Under the pieces are notes generated by a model. The model searched no databases, was not told where the DNA came from, and worked only from the letters and a program-made list of their open reading frames with translations. Shown piece by piece: positions 40,866-52,951 of a stretch of 64,000 nt of DNA (the first letter of the stretch is position 1; every line of letters begins with the position of its first letter). The translations under genes were made by a program, and so were the position numbers. The DNA comes from Diadophis punctatus similis (taxonomy: Eukaryota > Chordata > Lepidosauria > Squamata > Dipsadidae): assembly GCA_023053685.1 (NCBI GenBank), contig JALIGW010000003.1, positions 43,346,496 through 43,410,495 on the forward strand, read 5' to 3'.

Positions 40866-41935
40866 TTTCCCCAACTTATGGGTAGTTAACTTGAATTCCA
40901 TAAATTGCATAAACTTCTTCTTACACAAAGACCAAGGTTTGGTACTGTCTCTTGCATCCCCTTCATTTGCCACTGACAATATGTATTGATGCCATTTGCC
41001 AAATTGAGCTGTCTGAAGAAGGGGGCCTTCAATAGTTTCAACAAAGCGCAAATATTATCTCCTTGAGGCTTAAGTGGAAGGTTTCAAGTACTCTTGAATA
41101 AATAAAGGTGATTACCTGGATATATTTCAGATATGCATTAGGCAATTGACTTCAATGGTGTTGCCCTTTGAATGGCAGATATTCAAGGAATGGCTGAAGG
41201 GTGACTCTCAATTTTTTTTGAGCCTTTAATACTAATAATTATAATATCCTTTTAAAAAGATTTTTACCTGAATACCACTTTGTGAAATTCAGTGGATATA
41301 AATCAGGTGAAGACATTTTGTGTGTTGGAATGCAAACGTATATATTTATATATTCCAAGATGGTTACAGTCACTATGGTACAGTTTTTAAATATCTGTAA
41401 AAACAGTGTGTGTCTGTGTGTGTGTTCTATATGGTGATTCATTTTAATGCATCAAACTCCTCATTATTCAAGGTTACAAGAAGGAATCAGGCATCGTTGT
41501 GTGTAGAAAATGAAACAAATCTATCAGTCAAGGGAGAACAAAAAGTAATATAAATACCTTGAGTGAAGTGGGCTGGAATATTGAGGTTCACTGTGTTTGC
41601 TTGAAAGCAAACCAAATAAAATGTCTGCTCCTGTGTATGAAGTTTTTTCTTACAAATGATTTATTCAGTGTCTTGAAACATCAAAATAACCATCAAATAA
41701 TAAATCCTGAACAACTAAGTGGTCTTATAAGCCTGAAAATAGGGAAGTGATTACATTCCTTGATTAGCACCTCTCAATAGATTTCTTTCTACTATAGTAT
41801 AGTCCTATCAATGCCTACCTACAAGTAAGCTCCACTGAATTCAATCATGGAGGGTCACAACACCGGGCAATGTAACTGGATCTTTTTTTTTCTAACCAGG
41901 GCACTTGTGGCATTGAAAATCTGGTTCATTATTTC
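40866..41935. other. Intergenic DNA, nothing recognised
   Basis: AT-rich with a short (GT)n near 41405-41425. Confidence 0.4.
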
Positions 41936-41939
41936 ATAA

Positions 41940-42502
41940 TTTGTATTCAGCATAGCCAACACAGAAATAAAACATCAAATTGCACTGGGTCACACAGCAA
42001 TGATGAACACAAGCCAAATATGGAAAAGCAAGAACATCAGCCTGACAACCAAATGTAGGTTAGTTCACTCTATTGTGTTCCTCATAGCTACCTATGGTTG
42101 TGAAAGTTGGACTTTAGAAAAGCAAAAAAGGAAGGAAATCAAATTGTTTGAGCTGTGATGCTGGAGCAAGCTCCTGCATATTCCTTGGACAGCAAAGGTG
42201 ACTAACAAGCAAGTACTGGAGCACGTAACACCAAACATGTCACTAGAAGGCAAAATCACAGAATTGCGTCTCATTTACTTTGGCCATATCATGCAGATAA
42301 ATTCCCTGGAGAAAGCAATTGTGTTTGGAAGAGTTAGCAGTAAAAGGAAACCAAGCCATCAAAGAACATGGTGGCAGCTTTGACACTATCAAAGCTGACA
42401 CCAGCCAGAGCGTAGAAATACTCAAAGAAATAATGCAAGATCAGAAGATGTAGAGAGACTTGGTCCATGGAATCTCCAAGAGTCAGACTCAACTGAATTG
42501 AT

Positions 42503-42506
<4 letters not shown>
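41940..42506 (+). pseudogene. Bov-B (RTE) LINE, 3' end with decayed ORF2 C-terminus
   Basis: Plus-strand translation in changing frames gives 'TYGCESWTLEKQKRKEIKLFEL', then 'LLHIPWTAKVTNKQVLEHV' and 'MSLEGKITELRLIYFGHIMQ'. This is the characteristic end of the Bov-B/RTE reverse transcriptase. A short tail with GAGTCAGACTCAACTGAATTG precedes the (ATC)n repeat. A stop follows FEL and there is frame loss near 42380. Bov-B is the presumed partner LINE of the Sauria SINEs at 1191 and 29971. Confidence 0.88.
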
Positions 42507-42552
<46 letters not shown>

Positions 42553-42570
42553 ATCATTATCATCATCATC
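42503..42570 (+). repeat. (ATC)n microsatellite
   Basis: About 22 units, one ATATCATT interruption, starting at the Bov-B 3' end. The run of Met codons on the minus strand is this repeat. Confidence 0.97.
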
Positions 42571-42779
42571 CAAAATAACAAAAATAATCAGTGAATTAAT
42601 ATAATACAAAGAGTATTTTAATGTACACAATTTTTGCTTTCCCCATAAATTGTTCACCAGCTTTTGTCTTCACTGGACCAAAAATGGGAACTAGAGGCTT
42701 GACATAGAATGCAGACAGAAGAAAATAGAAGATGGCCTTAAATTAACAGTCCACCCTGTTAAGGAGTGTGCAGAGCAAC

Positions 42780-43290
42780 CCCTGAGTTATCAGGGACATG
42801 CATGTAGAAACGGGGGTATTTCAGCGTGGCAATCAGTGGATAGTAATAATTCAGTCACAAACAGATTCGTTAAAGTGTATAAAATAGTTTACTTTTAGAT
42901 AAATAGCACAGTCCAATTAAACAGTCCAGGTCATACACATTCAGTCAGTCAATATCAAGAAGTACAATAATCTTCTTACCACCCTGTCTTTGTCTTAAAC
43001 ATCAAACAAAGATTACAGCTTACAAACACTTCAATACTTTCAGAGAGTAACAGAGCTTCACACAGAGCTCCCTATCAGACAATAAGTCAATCACAAATGA
43101 ATCAGCATTCAGGAGCACAGCAGCTCCTAACTACGATCTCTGGCTCCCTCTTATGGCAAACTTGAAACACTGCGGCCAATCAGAATACAGCAATACATTT
43201 AAAGTTGTACTACTTAAATATATACAAACATAGATTGGTGGCTTGTTTATATATTAACAACCCAACCGTTTGGACATAGTCCTAACACAC
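42780..43290 (-). repeat. LTR-like sequence, minus strand
   Basis: On the minus strand it runs from TGTGTGTTAGGACTATGTCC (about 43290) to ...ATACCCCCGTTTCTACATGC (about 42800), possibly ending TAACTCA at 42784. No coding frame. Length near 500 bp, TG start and possible CA end fit a solo LTR. A canonical TATA box is not clear and I could not fix an exact duplication (CCCC/CCCT next to the ends is weak). Confidence 0.45.
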
Positions 43291-44058
43291 ACCCTGATCT
43301 TTTAGATTTTTATATGGTTCTACTGTAGTTATAGTCCAATACATGTGAAAGGCTTTAAATTGAGGAGGCACATATATAGGACTATAGTTCCATTGATTTT
43401 TCAGTTCTATAGCATTGAACATCAGTAATTGATTAATACTCATCTATTGCCTATGAAGAACAGAGTATGGTCCTATTTCACTATATTGGATAAGGTATGA
43501 ATGCTCCAGGCCTTTCCCTTAAACAATTGCCACCTTGCAGGTCCTCAGAAGCGTACCTCTTATGTTGCCACGTCTGCCCTGTGGAATACCTCCCCCTTAT
43601 CCCCAAAATAAAAAACCATTTTGTTATTTATTTGACAAAATGGTGCTCACAAAGCTCTGTCTCCACTCTATTTCATTGCCTTTCAGCAACCACTGTTTAA
43701 CCAGCCGCTGTACCCTGCCTAATTTTAGAAGTTGTACCAATTATAATGGATGTGTTCCTGCAGGCTAGATAGGCATCCTTTTGGAATTCTTTAATCTGTA
43801 TTTCTGATTAAAGGAGTAGGAGGTTGAATTTGACAGCCTGGATGGTTTCTCCTGAGTCTATGTTCATTTGATTGATCCTAAATAGAAACTCTGAATTATG
43901 TGTAAAGGTCATTCATAGCAAAAATATAAATTATGAAAAGTTTTTCAAATGTTTTGTCACAGAGGTTGTTATTAGAGTCATGATGTTAATTATACCAGTG
44001 TTTCAATTTTTCAATCCAATAGAAGAGAACATCTGTAGTTTAGGGTTGAACTGTGGAG
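43291..44058. other. Intergenic DNA, possible L2 trace
   Basis: Nothing firm. Weak L2 C-terminal resemblance near 43550 is discussed among rejected items. Confidence 0.3.
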
Positions 44059-44157
44059 TCCTTGGTGCTCTCTGAGCTTGGTTGTTTGCTTGCAGATGTT
44101 TCATTATCCAACTAGATAACATCATCAGCAAACAACCAAGGTCAGAGAGTACCAAGG
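44059..44157. repeat. Inverted repeat, about 40-bp arms
   Basis: Left arm CCTTGGTGCTCTCTGAGCTT followed by GGTTGTTTGC; right arm GCAAACAACC followed by AAGGTCAGAGAGTACCAAGG, inverse with a few mismatches. The spacer contains ATGTTTCATTATCCAACTAG. Probably part of a wider squamate repeat whose family I cannot name. Confidence 0.75.
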
Positions 44158-44342
44158 ACTTCATTTTCCAATCCTTCAAGCCACTAGTTTCAACTAATGA
44201 AAAAGTAAATTTTATCCAGGATTTTGAAAAAATACCTATAATCATGTAATCATAACTCAATTGCAGCAGGTAGCACATACAATCCTGCTGTGAAGATGCT
44301 CATTTGTGGTCAGATACTTGGAAGAAGATTATGACATACATG

Positions 44343-44670
44343 CAGGGGTGGGTTGCACTTACCTCGCTACCAGTGTGCTGCCATGTTGCCTGCTCGTGCT
44401 CGCTCGCTACATGCACGCACCCCCTCGCGCGATTTTGCTTCCTGCACATGCGTGGAAGCAAAATCTCGCTGAAATCTTGCAAGGGGACGTGCGTACACAT
44501 GATTTTGGCAATTTTTTGCTTCCACGCATGCCCAAAAATTCCCCCCCAAAAGATGGTGCCATGCGACAGACCGGGGAAGACGGCACCAAAGCGGTCGCGT
44601 GCAAATAGCGCCATCTGCTGGCTGCTACCGGAACGACAGAATGGACCGCACCGGTAGGAACCCACCACTG
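44343..44670. mobile_element. hAT-type MITE, family B (328 bp)
   Basis: Starts CAGGGGTGGGTTG and ends GGAACCCACCACTG. Exact 8-bp duplication CATACATG at 44335-44342 and 44671-44678. Interior includes GCACATGCGTGGAAGCAAAA and its imperfect inverse near 44510-44530. Frames on both strands are chance products of this GC-rich interior. Confidence 0.94.
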
Positions 44671-44678
44671 CATACATG

Positions 44679-46000
44679 CAACATAACGTTTGGATGTGGC
44701 ATTGTCCCACCTCTTCCTTGTGCCTGAACAAAACTATACTTTTTACTGAGAAACTGTTTCTCTATACTGTTTCTCTATACTGAGAAACACAGAGTTTGTC
44801 AACAATTTTGAATAGCAAACAAAATTTATTATGCTATTTTGTTTTAATTTTTTAAACAAAAAATTATAGCCAAACTTTCCTTCAATAAATTTTGCATTTG
44901 ACTCATTTATATCTAATTATTAGAAGTTATCTTCATGGTACATACTTGAACCTGAGCAGATATGTATATGATTGTATTTTATGGCTGCTTTCAAAACACC
45001 CCATTATATTTCATAGTTAAATAAGAAACTACACATGATTGGGGGGGGCAGTTTTGTGAAGGAAAGCTTTTTTCTGAAATAATCTGCTTGAGCTTTGCAT
45101 GCAATATTGGAGAGTTAGGTTCAGGGATTCTCCTGATAGGTTGCATAAAATCAGGCAACTAAAACAGGTTTGACTTCTTCTCTACTGTGGTGATGTATTT
45201 TTTAACTGACCCATTTGTTTTATGACCTTGTTATGTTGCTGTTCTGATCATTTGATTGATGCATTTGTATTCATTTTTATTTGATTTATAAACTGGCTTG
45301 GGAGACTTTTGGGGGGAGGGCAAAATGCCACATAGATTTTTTCCCCCCCTAAAATAACTACATAAATACAGTGTCACCTATGGACTTTGGTTTCTCGGTT
45401 GGCATTGTTTTAGTTTCCAGAGCTGGAAAATTAATGTGAGGGGAATATTTCTTAACCTTTTTTGTTCTAATAAAAATGTTTCTTTCCAATATTACTGCAT
45501 GTAAAGTTCCTCTCTTGTGGAAGGGAAGTAAAGGAAGTTTAAAGGTAGGAAAATATGTAATAGAAAAATTGCTGGAAGAGTTCAGAAGATACTTTGATTT
45601 GAGCATGTGGACTTTTGGATATAGAAAAGAAAATTACAACTGGGTCTGGCACAAAGATAATGGCTTTGAAGCAGTTGGATAATAGTTCAACAACGGTGGG
45701 GATTGCATGGTTCTTTTTCAGTAGATTATAATACGAGAAACATCCATCTGATTTGAAAGACAATTTTAGTAAATCAGATAAAGATGCTTGCCAGAAAATA
45801 ACAAGTGATTATATGGGACAAATTAAGTACAGGAAAATACCCCCAGGCTTTGTCTTTTTCCACACATGCTTTCACAGAATATACTGTATATGTAGAAAGT
45901 TCTGTCCATGTAATGGGAAAGTTTCCACCTATTGGGTTTGTGGAATTCTGTAAACACGTGAGAATCATTCAGGTAAGCCCACATTTCCATTATATAGATA
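44679..46000. other. Intergenic DNA, nothing recognised
   Basis: No frame of protein character; AT-rich. Repeated TTTCTCTATACTG near 44757-44785. Confidence 0.4.
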
Positions 46001-46238
46001 GCAATAGCACTTAGACTTATATACCGCTTCATAGTGCTTTACAGCCCTCTCTAAGCAGTTTACAGAGTTCAGCATATTGCCCCCAACAATCTGGGTCCTC
46101 ATTTTACCGACCTCAGAAGGATGGAAGGCTGAGTCAACCTTGAGCCGGTGAGATTTGAACAGCTGAACTGCTGAACTAGCAGTCAGCTGAAGTAGGTTGC
46201 AGTGCTGCTTTTAACCACTGCACCACCTCGGCTCCTTA
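46001..46238 (-). repeat. tRNA-derived SINE, minus strand, copy 1
   Basis: Minus strand begins GAGCCGAGGTGGTGCAGTGG (box A-like) with box B-like GTTCAAATCTC at about 46153. A body containing GTTGACTCAGCCTTCCATCC and AAAATGAGGACCCAGATTG follows. The 3' end is GCGGTATATAAGTCTAAGTG. A near-identical second copy sits at 47598-47842. The tail differs from Sauria SINE, so it is another family, perhaps mobilised by L2/CR1-like machinery. Confidence 0.78.
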
Positions 46239-46734
46239 GATGTAGGTTCATCATTTGTGCAAACTGAACATTTGCACAGGGTTTTAAACGATAAAACAGG
46301 CATCACTTTAAAAAAGGAAAGGAAGCAGTAGTCTCGTAATACCTCATACCCTGTCCTTTTCTCATTGCAAGCATCAGTGCAAATGGAACCACCAGGAATT
46401 AAAATCAGAAACCAGATTCTTGTAGATGCCCTGTGGGATTTAGTCCCTCACCAAAAATTCATTTTAAAGAGAAAACAATGAAATCAATGAGAGTTTATTG
46501 TTCACAACAAAGCACTGTAAGGGTCATGAGCTGCCTAGAATATCTACTGAATAGGTGTCTTTAGGATGCTCCCTTATTGACCATCTCCCATATCTTGCAT
46601 GTCAAGTTATCTCCAAATTTACCCAACATTTGCCAAACTTTCTGAATACTAAGAAGCCTCAGAAGACTTCTGGTTGACCTTGTCTGGATTCAGAACTTAA
46701 GCAAGGCTTAGCTTATGGAATATTTGGAAAGCAA
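46239..46734. other. Intergenic DNA, nothing recognised
   Basis: No coding or repeat signal recognised. Confidence 0.4.
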
Positions 46735-47503
46735 TTTTTGCTTTCGGCGAGATCGGAAGCCGGGACCGTGAGCTCCGCAGCCAGCTCTGAACACTTCATG
46801 TCCGAGAGTCTGAATACGGACCTAAGCCCCCCCATAGAGGGGGAGACGGGGGACCACCAGGAAGGTAGAGGGGAGCCGCATCTCCCCTCCCTGAGTTGGA
46901 AAGCCCCTAGCCGATGGCGTGGAGCAGCGGCAGCAAACATGGCTGCCACAAAACTGAAAGAAGACCAGAAAAACTAAGAATGAGCAGAAGGGAAAAGTGA
47001 GTGATTTGCGATCTGGGCTAAAAAGGAATGTTGCTTTTTAAGTATAACTCTAAAAATATGAAGGGGAAGAATTTTGGAAGTCAAATATTAGTGACAGGAC
47101 AAGCTCATTAAAAACTTGAAGAAAACATTCAAGAACTAGGGGAAAAAAGCTTTGTTTGAAAGTTTTAAAAGAAGATGTGGTTCTGGAAAGATACTTTGTT
47201 TTAAAGGAAAATATTGATATTCGAATTGAAAGTTGTCTCTACCTTATCATAATTAAACTGACTATTACGTACCTATCTATATACTGGATTTATAAATACA
47301 AAATAATGAAATTGAGAGCGCAGAATGACGAAGAGGAATAATATTGACTTGACGCAGGAGCACCATTTTAAAGAAAGAAAGAAGGGTATAACTCTCGGAA
47401 CTTTTCTTTTTGCTGAATAAATAAAACTGAGTAAACCAAAAAGAAGGAAAAGAGGTGGTAAAGCCCCCGGATTTTTCCTTTAAAATTTGGTTGTATTGTA
47501 AAA

Positions 47504-48188
47504 ATGACAAGTGGAAAAAAAGACATGGAATGGATTCATCAGGATATTAAGGACATTATAAGTAAGCAGCATATGGGAATGAAGGAAATACTTGAAGATA
47601 GCACTTAGACTTATATAGCACTTAGACTTATATACCGCTTCATAGTGCTTTACAGCCCTCTCTAAGCGGTTTACAGAGTTCAGCATATTGCCCCAAACAA
47701 TCTGGGTCCTCATTTTACCCACCTCGGAAGGATGGAAGGCTGAGTCAACCTTGAGCCTGGTGAGATTTGAACAGCTGAACTGCTGAACTAGCAATCAGCT
47801 GAAGGTTGCAGTGCTGCTTTTAACCACTGCGCCACCTCAGTTCATGGATTGCATAGAACTAAAACTGGAGAAAATAATACAAAAAATAACAAGTGCAGAC
47901 CAAATAAATGAGGAAAATATGGAGGATTTGGGAAGAGTGGAAGAAACAGAGGAACCGGATAATAAACAACAAGAAAGAAAATATAATAAAGGGAGGATGG
48001 AAACACTGAGGGTGAAAAATAGATTAAAGCAGAAGGGGAATATTTCAGATGGTATGGAAAAGATATGGGAGAAAAAGAAAGCCAGAAAGGGAAAACAAGA
48101 AAAATCTAGAAAAGATGAAAGCAAAATAAAACAACAAGGGGGGGGAGAGGAAAGAAAGATAGAGAGTATAGCAAAAAAATGGATTTAA
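47504..48188 (+). pseudogene. L1 ORF1-like frame, split by a SINE
   Basis: Begins MTSGKKDMEWIHQDIKDIIS at 47504 and continues GMKEILED to about 47597. After the SINE (47598-47842) it resumes with CIELKLEKIIQKITSADQIN and a Lys/Glu-rich stretch to a stop at 48188. The composition (charged, coiled-coil-like, KKARKGKQEKSRK) fits an ORF1 N-terminal half. The RRM-like and C-terminal domains are absent. Not confidently homologous. Confidence 0.4.
47598..47842 (-). repeat. tRNA-derived SINE, minus strand, copy 2
   Basis: Close relative of 46001-46238 in the same orientation, 1.6 kb away. The 3' end has a local duplication of AGCACTTAGACTTATAT. It interrupts the ORF1-like frame, so it is younger than that element. 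Confidence 0.8.
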
Positions 48189-48790
48189 GAGTAGAAATGA
48201 GAGAGAAAGAAATATGTGGGAAACAACCAAAAAAGAAAAAGAAAAGAGGATTAAAATATGGAACAGGGTAAAAGATAAAGGATAAAAAAGAATAAGAATG
48301 TATATGCTAAATTAGTATATTAGAATTAAATAATCTGAATAATTGTTTATTGTGGTGATAAGAAATAAAAAAATATTCTTGAATATAAATTATGAATATA
48401 GAAGAGTTACAATGTGGGGAAAATAATTTGTATTAAATATATGTGTGAATAGTTTATAGAAATGAAGTTACAAAATAACACAAGAAAATATATGAAGAAT
48501 GTAAATGCTAATTAGAAGAATGAAAGTTGGTAGCCTTGAAAAATGTTTTGGATGGGGTATAAGAGATAAAAACTAGTTTTGAATGATTGTTAGAAATGTG
48601 ATAAAGGGATGGAATTAACTGTTAAGAGGATAAAATCAGCTTGTATTAAAGAGTAAGAATCATATGGAAAAGAGGAAAAAGAAGTAAAAATTATTTTTTG
48701 ATTATTGTTTAGAAAAGAAGTGAAGTAAAATATATAAATTTATATATATATATTTAATATATATTTAATATATATTAACACAAACATTAT

Positions 48791-51052
48791 ATGTTTGTGT
48801 GCTTGGTTGTTTATTATTAAGGAACTCAATGAATTTGGCAAACTCTTAAAGATTTCATTTTCTATAATCTTACAGTGTTTCTCAGCTTTGTACCAGTTTC
48901 ATCATAAAGCTGGCATAAAAATCTCAAAAGAGAAGTTTGTAGGTAAACAAAACTCCACAGATATAAAGTGAAATGCTGGCCCCACTGAAGCAAAATAACA
49001 AGTCTGTTGAAATGTTATTTTAATAAAAATATTGAAACCTCGGTGTCTATTGAGCAAGGACAGTATGAAATATCAAAACAATTGCAAACTTGACATGGAC
49101 AGCAGATCAATAGTTGGTTGATTTGTTTGGTGTGACATTTTAGAACATTTATCAATGCCAGTCATGTTATGATGTTTAAAATTGCGGGGAGGGGGAGAGA
49201 TAATTAATTTTATTGAGATTTTAAACAATATCATTATGAAATGTTATTCACACTGAAATGTAAGTGTGCTACTTGAGTAATACAAAATTTCTGAACAAAT
49301 ATATATATTTTCAATACCCTGTATATTAAAAAAAATATAATGCCTATTAATCTCAATTCATCAAAGGAAGCATGTATAAAACTATATTGTTATAAAGGAT
49401 TACAGCTGTGCAGAGTTGCACACTCAGTTGCACATTCATGTGCATGAGAGTGGGTGGAAGCTTGAAATGTCTTCAACACTTCAAACAAGTCAGACAATCC
49501 TAGAAATAAACATAGCCATTTCACACAGGTAATATGTTCACATTGCTGCACATTTTGAAGCACCTTTTCAGAATTAGATCAAAAGCTTTATAGCCCTATT
49601 AAGCATATTTCCCTGTCCAGCATCAGACCCTTGTTGGCTTGATAAGCTTTTCCCAAAGACAATCCCTGATAATCCTTTTCAGTAAGCTGCTCGGGGTATA
49701 CTGCCTATCAGTACCTGGCAAGTATTTTGTGACATGCCTGGATGAAAGCTCACAACATCGTAACAAATCCTGAAGATTTGTAAGAAGCAAAGAATTGAAG
49801 AACTGGTAAGAAGCAAATTCAGAGTCTCACTTCCTTAATTTAAATTGTGAAGTACACTTTGCTCTTTGATTTATGCTATTTTGTTCTGATTAGATCTTTC
49901 ATGAGTTTCTGACTAAACACAATAAATTTTGATAGAGATTTGTGAATGGAATTTTCATATAGTCATGCATCCATTCGCTGCTACCACTCTTCAGTTATGT
50001 GGAAGAAAGCTGCAATAAAGCATTTTATTCAGCAGTATATTTTACTGCTGAAAGATCTAAACCACCAGAAATGAATAAGATTGATGATATGGAGTATCAC
50101 AAAACTTCAACTGACAGTAAGCTCTCCATCAGCAACAAGTTGTTCCATTCCGCCTACAAAGTGGACTTAGACAGATGTCCTATTGTATATTTATAATGCT
50201 CAAAAAAGTTTGGCTTGATTGTTAAAAAAAGTTATGGGTAAGGTGAGCATATAAATCATTCATGAAAAGAGAGGGGGGAAATGGTTTCGGTGCAAAAAAA
50301 AAAGATTTGATATACATTTGGAGGGCAATGAACTTAAGACAGCAATCCAAGACCACAGATGAATTTGTGGCATCAGGATCACCTTAGGAAGGCTTAGCAA
50401 ATTATAGCTAACCTGCTTGCAAATTCCAGGAGTTGCAAATCCATATCTCAAAAGGACCACATTGAGAAAAGCTGCTTTAGTGGGTACATGATTAAGTCTT
50501 TTCGATACTAGAAGCTACCCAAATGCATTCTAAACTTTTGTACAGCACTAATTATTTATGCTTTTTCCACAGCAAAGCACACAGATGGAACACAGTGTTA
50601 CTGATACATTTCAGATGCAACTGCCTCAAATGTTATCTCAGACTTTCTGGTAACATGCCCTTAATTATCTGTCAAACCCAGCACCACGTTGGGTAGGTAG
50701 CACCTGCCAAATCTATCCCGGCAATATGAGGCATGTCAAGTTTTCAGAGTGCCTGATCACAAGTCTTGACAGCAGCTGAAAGCATAAGGATCAAACCTGC
50801 AATTCAAGCAACATTGTAGTATCACAGCTGCATGGTTCATAGGGGTAATGTGAGATCTTGTTCTGGCAAGCCTGCTGCTCTCTGTGCTTCAGATTTTATC
50901 AAACATTATAAAGAGCTCCAAGATGGTAAAAATGTCAGTGTGTCAACAATATTTCTGGAACTGAAAGGCCAAGTAGAGTACCTCTAGAAGTATTTTAAAC
51001 AATATCTTTTTAATAGTGTCCAATTTCCTGATACTGCAAACCTGACTTTCCT
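48791..51052. other. Intergenic DNA, nothing recognised
   Basis: AT-rich, no frame of protein character, no terminal repeats. (AT)n-rich text at about 48738-48778 marks its left edge. Confidence 0.4.
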
Positions 51053-51073
51053 AAAGAATATATAATTTGTTTT

Positions 51074-51311
51074 ATAAGTCAACTAGCGCCTTGGTTTATT
51101 CACATTTTCAAAAAAGTTTTGTTTCATTGATTTTATTTTATAAGCTAATTCTTCATTTTCTATTATGTTTATTTTATGTCTTTGTAAGCCCATTTTTTTC
51201 TTTGATCATTTTATCTTGTGGATTTCTTTGTAATTCTCTTTCTAATTTTTTGAACTCCTCCTCCAACTTACTTTGTTTCTGTCTTATCTGTTTCTTTTGT
51301 TTTCCTATATG
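51074..51311 (-). pseudogene. Inverted L1 ORF2 fragment, inner piece
   Basis: Minus-strand KQKKQIRQKQSKLEEEFKKL and ERELQRNPQDKMIKEKNGL correspond to the linker between endonuclease and RT of L1 (compare KLHELEKTLQEDPKDSKTL in the intact copy at 25.0 kb). Continuous with 52952-53236 once the element at 51312-52951 is removed. Confidence 0.8.
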
Positions 51312-51417
51312 CCGTATATTCCGGCGTATAAGACGACTGGGCGTATAAGACGACCCCCAACTTTTCCAGTTCAAATATAGAGTTTGGGATATACTTGCCG
51401 TATAAGACTACCCCTCC

Positions 51418-51506
51418 TACTATCTTTCTTTTTCTTTCTGTCTTTCTTCCTTCCTAACATCTTTCTTTCTGTCTTTCTTCCTTCCTAACATCTTTCTTTC
51501 TTTCTT

Positions 51507-51537
<31 letters not shown>

Positions 51538-51672
51538 TCCTTCCTTCCTTCCTTCCTTCCTACCATCTTTCTTTCTTTCCTTCTTCTTCCTTCCTTCCTT
51601 CCTTCCTTCCTTCCTTCCTACCATCTTTCTTTCTTTCCTTCTTCTTCCTTCCTTCCTTCCTTCCTTCCTTTT
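51418..51672 (+). repeat. (CTTT)n/(CTGT)n/(CCTT)n pyrimidine repeat
   Basis: Complex simple repeat with blocks of TTTC, TCTG and CCTT, including two similar ~60-bp CCTT-TTTC blocks. The Lys/Arg/Glu-rich minus-strand frames are artefacts of it. Confidence 0.95.
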
Positions 51673-52037
51673 CACACTTTATTGCATACTTTCCTACAAG
51701 TAAGAATCCATCTGATGCCTTTGCTATGCATTTTATGACAAAGAACCAATAACAGGAACCCTTTTCTTCTACCTTGGATTTTTTTATTTCTTCACAATTG
51801 CAAGCTTTGTGATAGAAAATTAGGCAACATATGTCTTTACTGTGAAAACTACTTTGCTCTCTGTAGAACAAATGAAGAAAGTTTCTGGCAACCCTGCAAT
51901 ATTGTCCAATAGGGACAATGGGATATTGAGAGAATCCCTGTCTTTGTGCTGTTTAATTTGTTGCTGCTGTAGCAGCTTCCTTGCTCCAAAGTGATATTTG
52001 TCTTTGAGTTGGTGGTTTCCATCATAGCATTGGTAAT

Positions 52038-52161
<124 letters not shown>

Positions 52162-52285
52162 CCCTGCAAACCAATCCCCACCGTGGCTCCTTTCTCCCTC
52201 TCCCAGCCCTCTTCCAAGACGCCAAGTGCGGGGAACCGCACCAAGCGAGGTAGGTGGGTGGGTTACTCCCCTCCCCTTGGAGGAA

Positions 52286-52754
52286 GAAGGAGCCTCTGTC
52301 GCTGTCTCTCGCGGGGTTCCAGCCACCCGACTGAGTCCCCGACTGCGGCACCGGCAGGGTTAACGAGCATGGGAGGGAAGGAGAGAACGCGCTACCACCG
52401 CCGCTGCTACTTTCGCTGCTCCAATATTTCTTTGGTGGGCGCACGCGGGAGGGACCGCTGAGCAGAGGCACCCGGCGAGCGGGGTGAGAGGCGTGGGGAT
52501 GCCAGAAGTGGCGGCGGCGGCAGGCTCCTTCCCGCGTCTCCCACCCGCCTCTTGCCTTAAGCTGCCGGGCGCCTCTGCTCCATGGTCCCTCCCGCACGCG
52601 CCCACCAAAGAAATATCGGAGCGGTGAAAGCAGCAATGGCGGCGGTAGTGCGCTCTCTCCTTCCCTCCCATGCGCATTAACCCTGCCGGTGCCGCGGTCA
52701 GGGACTCAGTAGGGTGGCTGGAGCCCCGCGAGAGACAGCGACAGAGGCTCCTTC
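52286..52754. repeat. GC-rich palindrome, 191-bp arms
   Basis: Arm 52286-52476 (GAAGGAGCCTCTGTCGCTGT ...) is the near-inverse of 52564-52754 (... ACAGCGACAGAGGCTCCTTC), with an 87-bp loop. Rich in CpG. Both arms are of equal length, so the pair arose as one event inside the element. Chance frames on both strands share words because of the symmetry. Confidence 0.9.
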
Positions 52755-52951
52755 CCAGCAGGAGACGCAGGTTGGCGGCGGGGCTCCAGGGCTTCTTCAG
52801 CCGCTTGGCTGGAGAACAGCGGGGATGTGGCCATGGCCGTTTTGAGCTCCCCCCGGCTCGGAATTTTCAGTACCCGGCGTATAAGACGACCCCCGACTTT
52901 TGAGAAGATTTTCAAGGGATAAAAAGTCGTCTTATACGCCGGCACATACGG

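Larger units (their letters stand above)
46735..48780 (+). mobile_element. L1-like relic with 5' UTR and ORF1-like frame but no ORF2
   Basis: 46735-47000 is GC-rich and CpG-bearing with an L1 5'-UTR feel; a broken ORF1-like frame and an A-rich region to about 48780 follow. No endonuclease or RT motif is present anywhere. It may be an L1 that lost ORF2 (as in half-L1, HAL1-type families) or an L1 copy with a deletion. A SINE split the frame. Ends are approximate and no duplication was found. Confidence 0.4.

Noticed and set aside
40529..40989. Similar frames on both strands (Arg/Ala/Pro-rich)
   Set aside because: Explained by the foldback MITE: each arm gives the same text on opposite strands.
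43500..43770. L2 C-terminal fragment near 43550 ('TSALWNT'-like)
   Set aside because: Similarity is only a few residues in one frame; too weak to list as a repeat.
46738..46977. CpG-rich segment as a host gene first exon
   Set aside because: Possible start-like frame, but downstream sequence is L1-ORF1-like and A-rich, so an L1 5' UTR is the simpler reading.
52360..52903. Possible CpG-island promoter with a first exon
   Set aside because: GC-rich and CpG-bearing, but the sequence is a transposon-internal palindrome with no splice donor or conserved frame I can support.
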